Below, piece after piece: positions 63,300 to 64,000 of a stretch of DNA of 64,000 bases. A program made the position numbers and the translations under genes. Origin of the DNA: Eucalyptus grandis (lineage: Eukaryota > Streptophyta > Magnoliopsida > Myrtales > Myrtaceae); assembly GCF_016545825.1 (NCBI RefSeq), contig NC_052613.1, positions 50,698,112-50,762,111 of the forward strand, read 5' to 3'. Under the pieces are notes generated by a model. That model ran no database searches. It saw only the letters and a list, made by a program, of their open reading frames with translations, and was not told the DNA's origin. The first letter of the stretch is position 1, and every line of letters begins with the position of its first letter.

Positions 63300-63570
63300 C
63301 TCCCTTCTCTCTCTCTCTCTCTCTCTCTCTCGCTCGCGCCCCCTCCTTATCCTCTCTCTGTAGACAGAGAAAACAACTCATTTTTGCCAGCTCCCATCCG
63401 AAAGGAACCTTGTATATCCCTCTGAAAGAGAGAGAGAAGAGAGAGAGAGAGACCCACTAGGGCAACAAAGTTCACTGAGTAGCTGGGTCATCTACAGATA
63501 CCCACACACACACACCCACACAGAGCAGAGAGAAAGAGAGAGAAGAGAGAGAGAGAGAGAGAAGTGGGGG
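63300..63570 (+). promoter_or_regulatory. CT then GA tracts upstream of TCP gene
   Basis: A (CT)n tract at about 63305-63331 is followed by GA tracts at 63426-63451 and 63536-63562, with CACACACAC between them. Together they lie 100-370 bp upstream of the TCP start codon. Polypyrimidine/polypurine tracts like this are common in plant core promoters and 5' leaders. Function is inferred from position. Confidence 0.5.
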
Positions 63571-63672
63571 AGAGAAAAAGGGGAGAGGGGGAGCAAACAG
63601 TCCAACATAGCGTGTGTAGTATAGTCCACCACCACCGCCATCACCACCATATTATATTATTATGATCCAGGC

Positions 63673-64000
63673 ATGGATGATGATCATGGCTTCCGCAGAC
63701 CTAATTTCCCCCTCCAATTGCTCGAGAGAAGCAACGACCACCACCGCCAGCCGCCCCCTCCCCCTCCTTCCTCCGCTCCCTCCTACGCCTCCCTCGCCAT
63801 CTCTGGCGGCGGCGGCGGCGGCGGCGGCGGCGAGCCCAGCACCGGCCGCCCCAATTCCAACCACCTCCAGGCCACCGACCTCCCCAAGAAACCCCTTCCC
63901 AAGCGGACCTCCACCAAGGACCGGCACACCAAGGTCGATGGCCGGGGCCGCCGCATCCGCATGCCTGCCCAGTGCGCCGCACGGGTCTTCCAGCTCACCC
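63673..64000 (+). CDS. Class I TCP transcription factor (TCP14/15-like), 5' part
   Basis: Class I TCP proteins are nuclear bHLH-like DNA-binding factors that act on GGNCCCAC-type sites to control cell division and growth. The frame starts with ATG at 63673 ([20 protein letters not shown]) and is open to the window edge, giving 109 codons. The RPNFPLQLL segment recalls TCP14-type N-termini. A Pro run and a run of nine Gly follow, then the basic region [20 protein letters not shown] continuing into [10 protein letters not shown], the start of the TCP helix. The short basic region marks class I. An upstream ATG at 63662 opens a different, Ala/Pro-rich frame and is probably a shadow. The 3' part is outside the window. 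Confidence 0.92.
   Translation, partial: MDDDHGFRRPNFPLQLLERSNDHHRQPPPPPPSSAPSYASLAISGGGGGGGGGEPSTGRPNSNHLQATDLPKKPLPKRTSTKDRHTKVDGRGRRIRMPAQCAARVFQLT

Noticed and set aside
63652..63998. Long minus-strand frames opposite the TCP gene
   Set aside because: They are shadows of the GC-rich Gly/Pro coding sequence on the plus strand.

Overview
The window is plant nuclear DNA, most likely from a dicot and probably woody. Evidence is the spliced genes with GT-AG introns, a plant initiator tRNA-Met, telobox motifs upstream of a ribosomal-protein gene, plant L1-type LINEs with DUF4283 ORF1s, a Ty1/copia remnant, tRNA-derived SINEs and long AT-rich intergenic stretches with CT/GA and AAT microsatellites. 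The species cannot be named from sequence alone.

Layout. 3.3-5.1 kb (-): eL34 ribosomal protein gene, 4 coding exons. 5.4-11.6 kb: a MITE-like inverted-repeat element split by a full-length LINE with a 15-bp target-site duplication; the nest sits in the head-to-head promoter interval between eL34 and a HAD hydrolase. 11.7-14.6 kb (+): DREG-2-like HAD hydrolase, 9 exons. 16.1-19.1 kb (-): intact cullin-3, 2 exons, 733 residues. 20.5-23.5 kb: repeat debris. 23.5-29.9 kb (+): a second full-length LINE, with RNase H and a 13-bp TSD. 31.4 kb (+): tRNA-iMet. 31.9-34.9 kb (+): MOG1-type Ran-binding protein, 7 exons. 35.6-41.2 kb and 48.6-59.4 kb: two diverged direct copies of one segment, the second enlarged by a copia remnant and other repeats. 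Between them lie a truncated cullin-3 duplicate carrying a signal-peptide-like N-terminus (41.3-43.6 kb, -), several LINE fragments and two SINEs of one family. 63.7 kb to the end (+): 5' part of a class I TCP transcription factor (TCP14/15-like), cut by the window edge.

How it fits together. The ordinary genes are housekeeping or regulatory: translation (eL34, tRNA-iMet), nuclear transport (MOG1), ubiquitin ligation (CUL3), growth control (TCP) and an uncharacterised HAD enzyme. They do not form a pathway. The unusual part is the 41-44 kb locus. A DNA-level copy of CUL3 keeps its intron position, has lost the cullin-homology and neddylation end, and has gained a hydrophobic leader, yet it still reads as one uninterrupted spliced frame of 485 codons. 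I consider it the best candidate for something undescribed; it may equally be a pseudogene that has not yet acquired a stop. All exon boundaries were set by hand from GT/AG sites and phase agreement, and nothing was checked against transcripts or databases.
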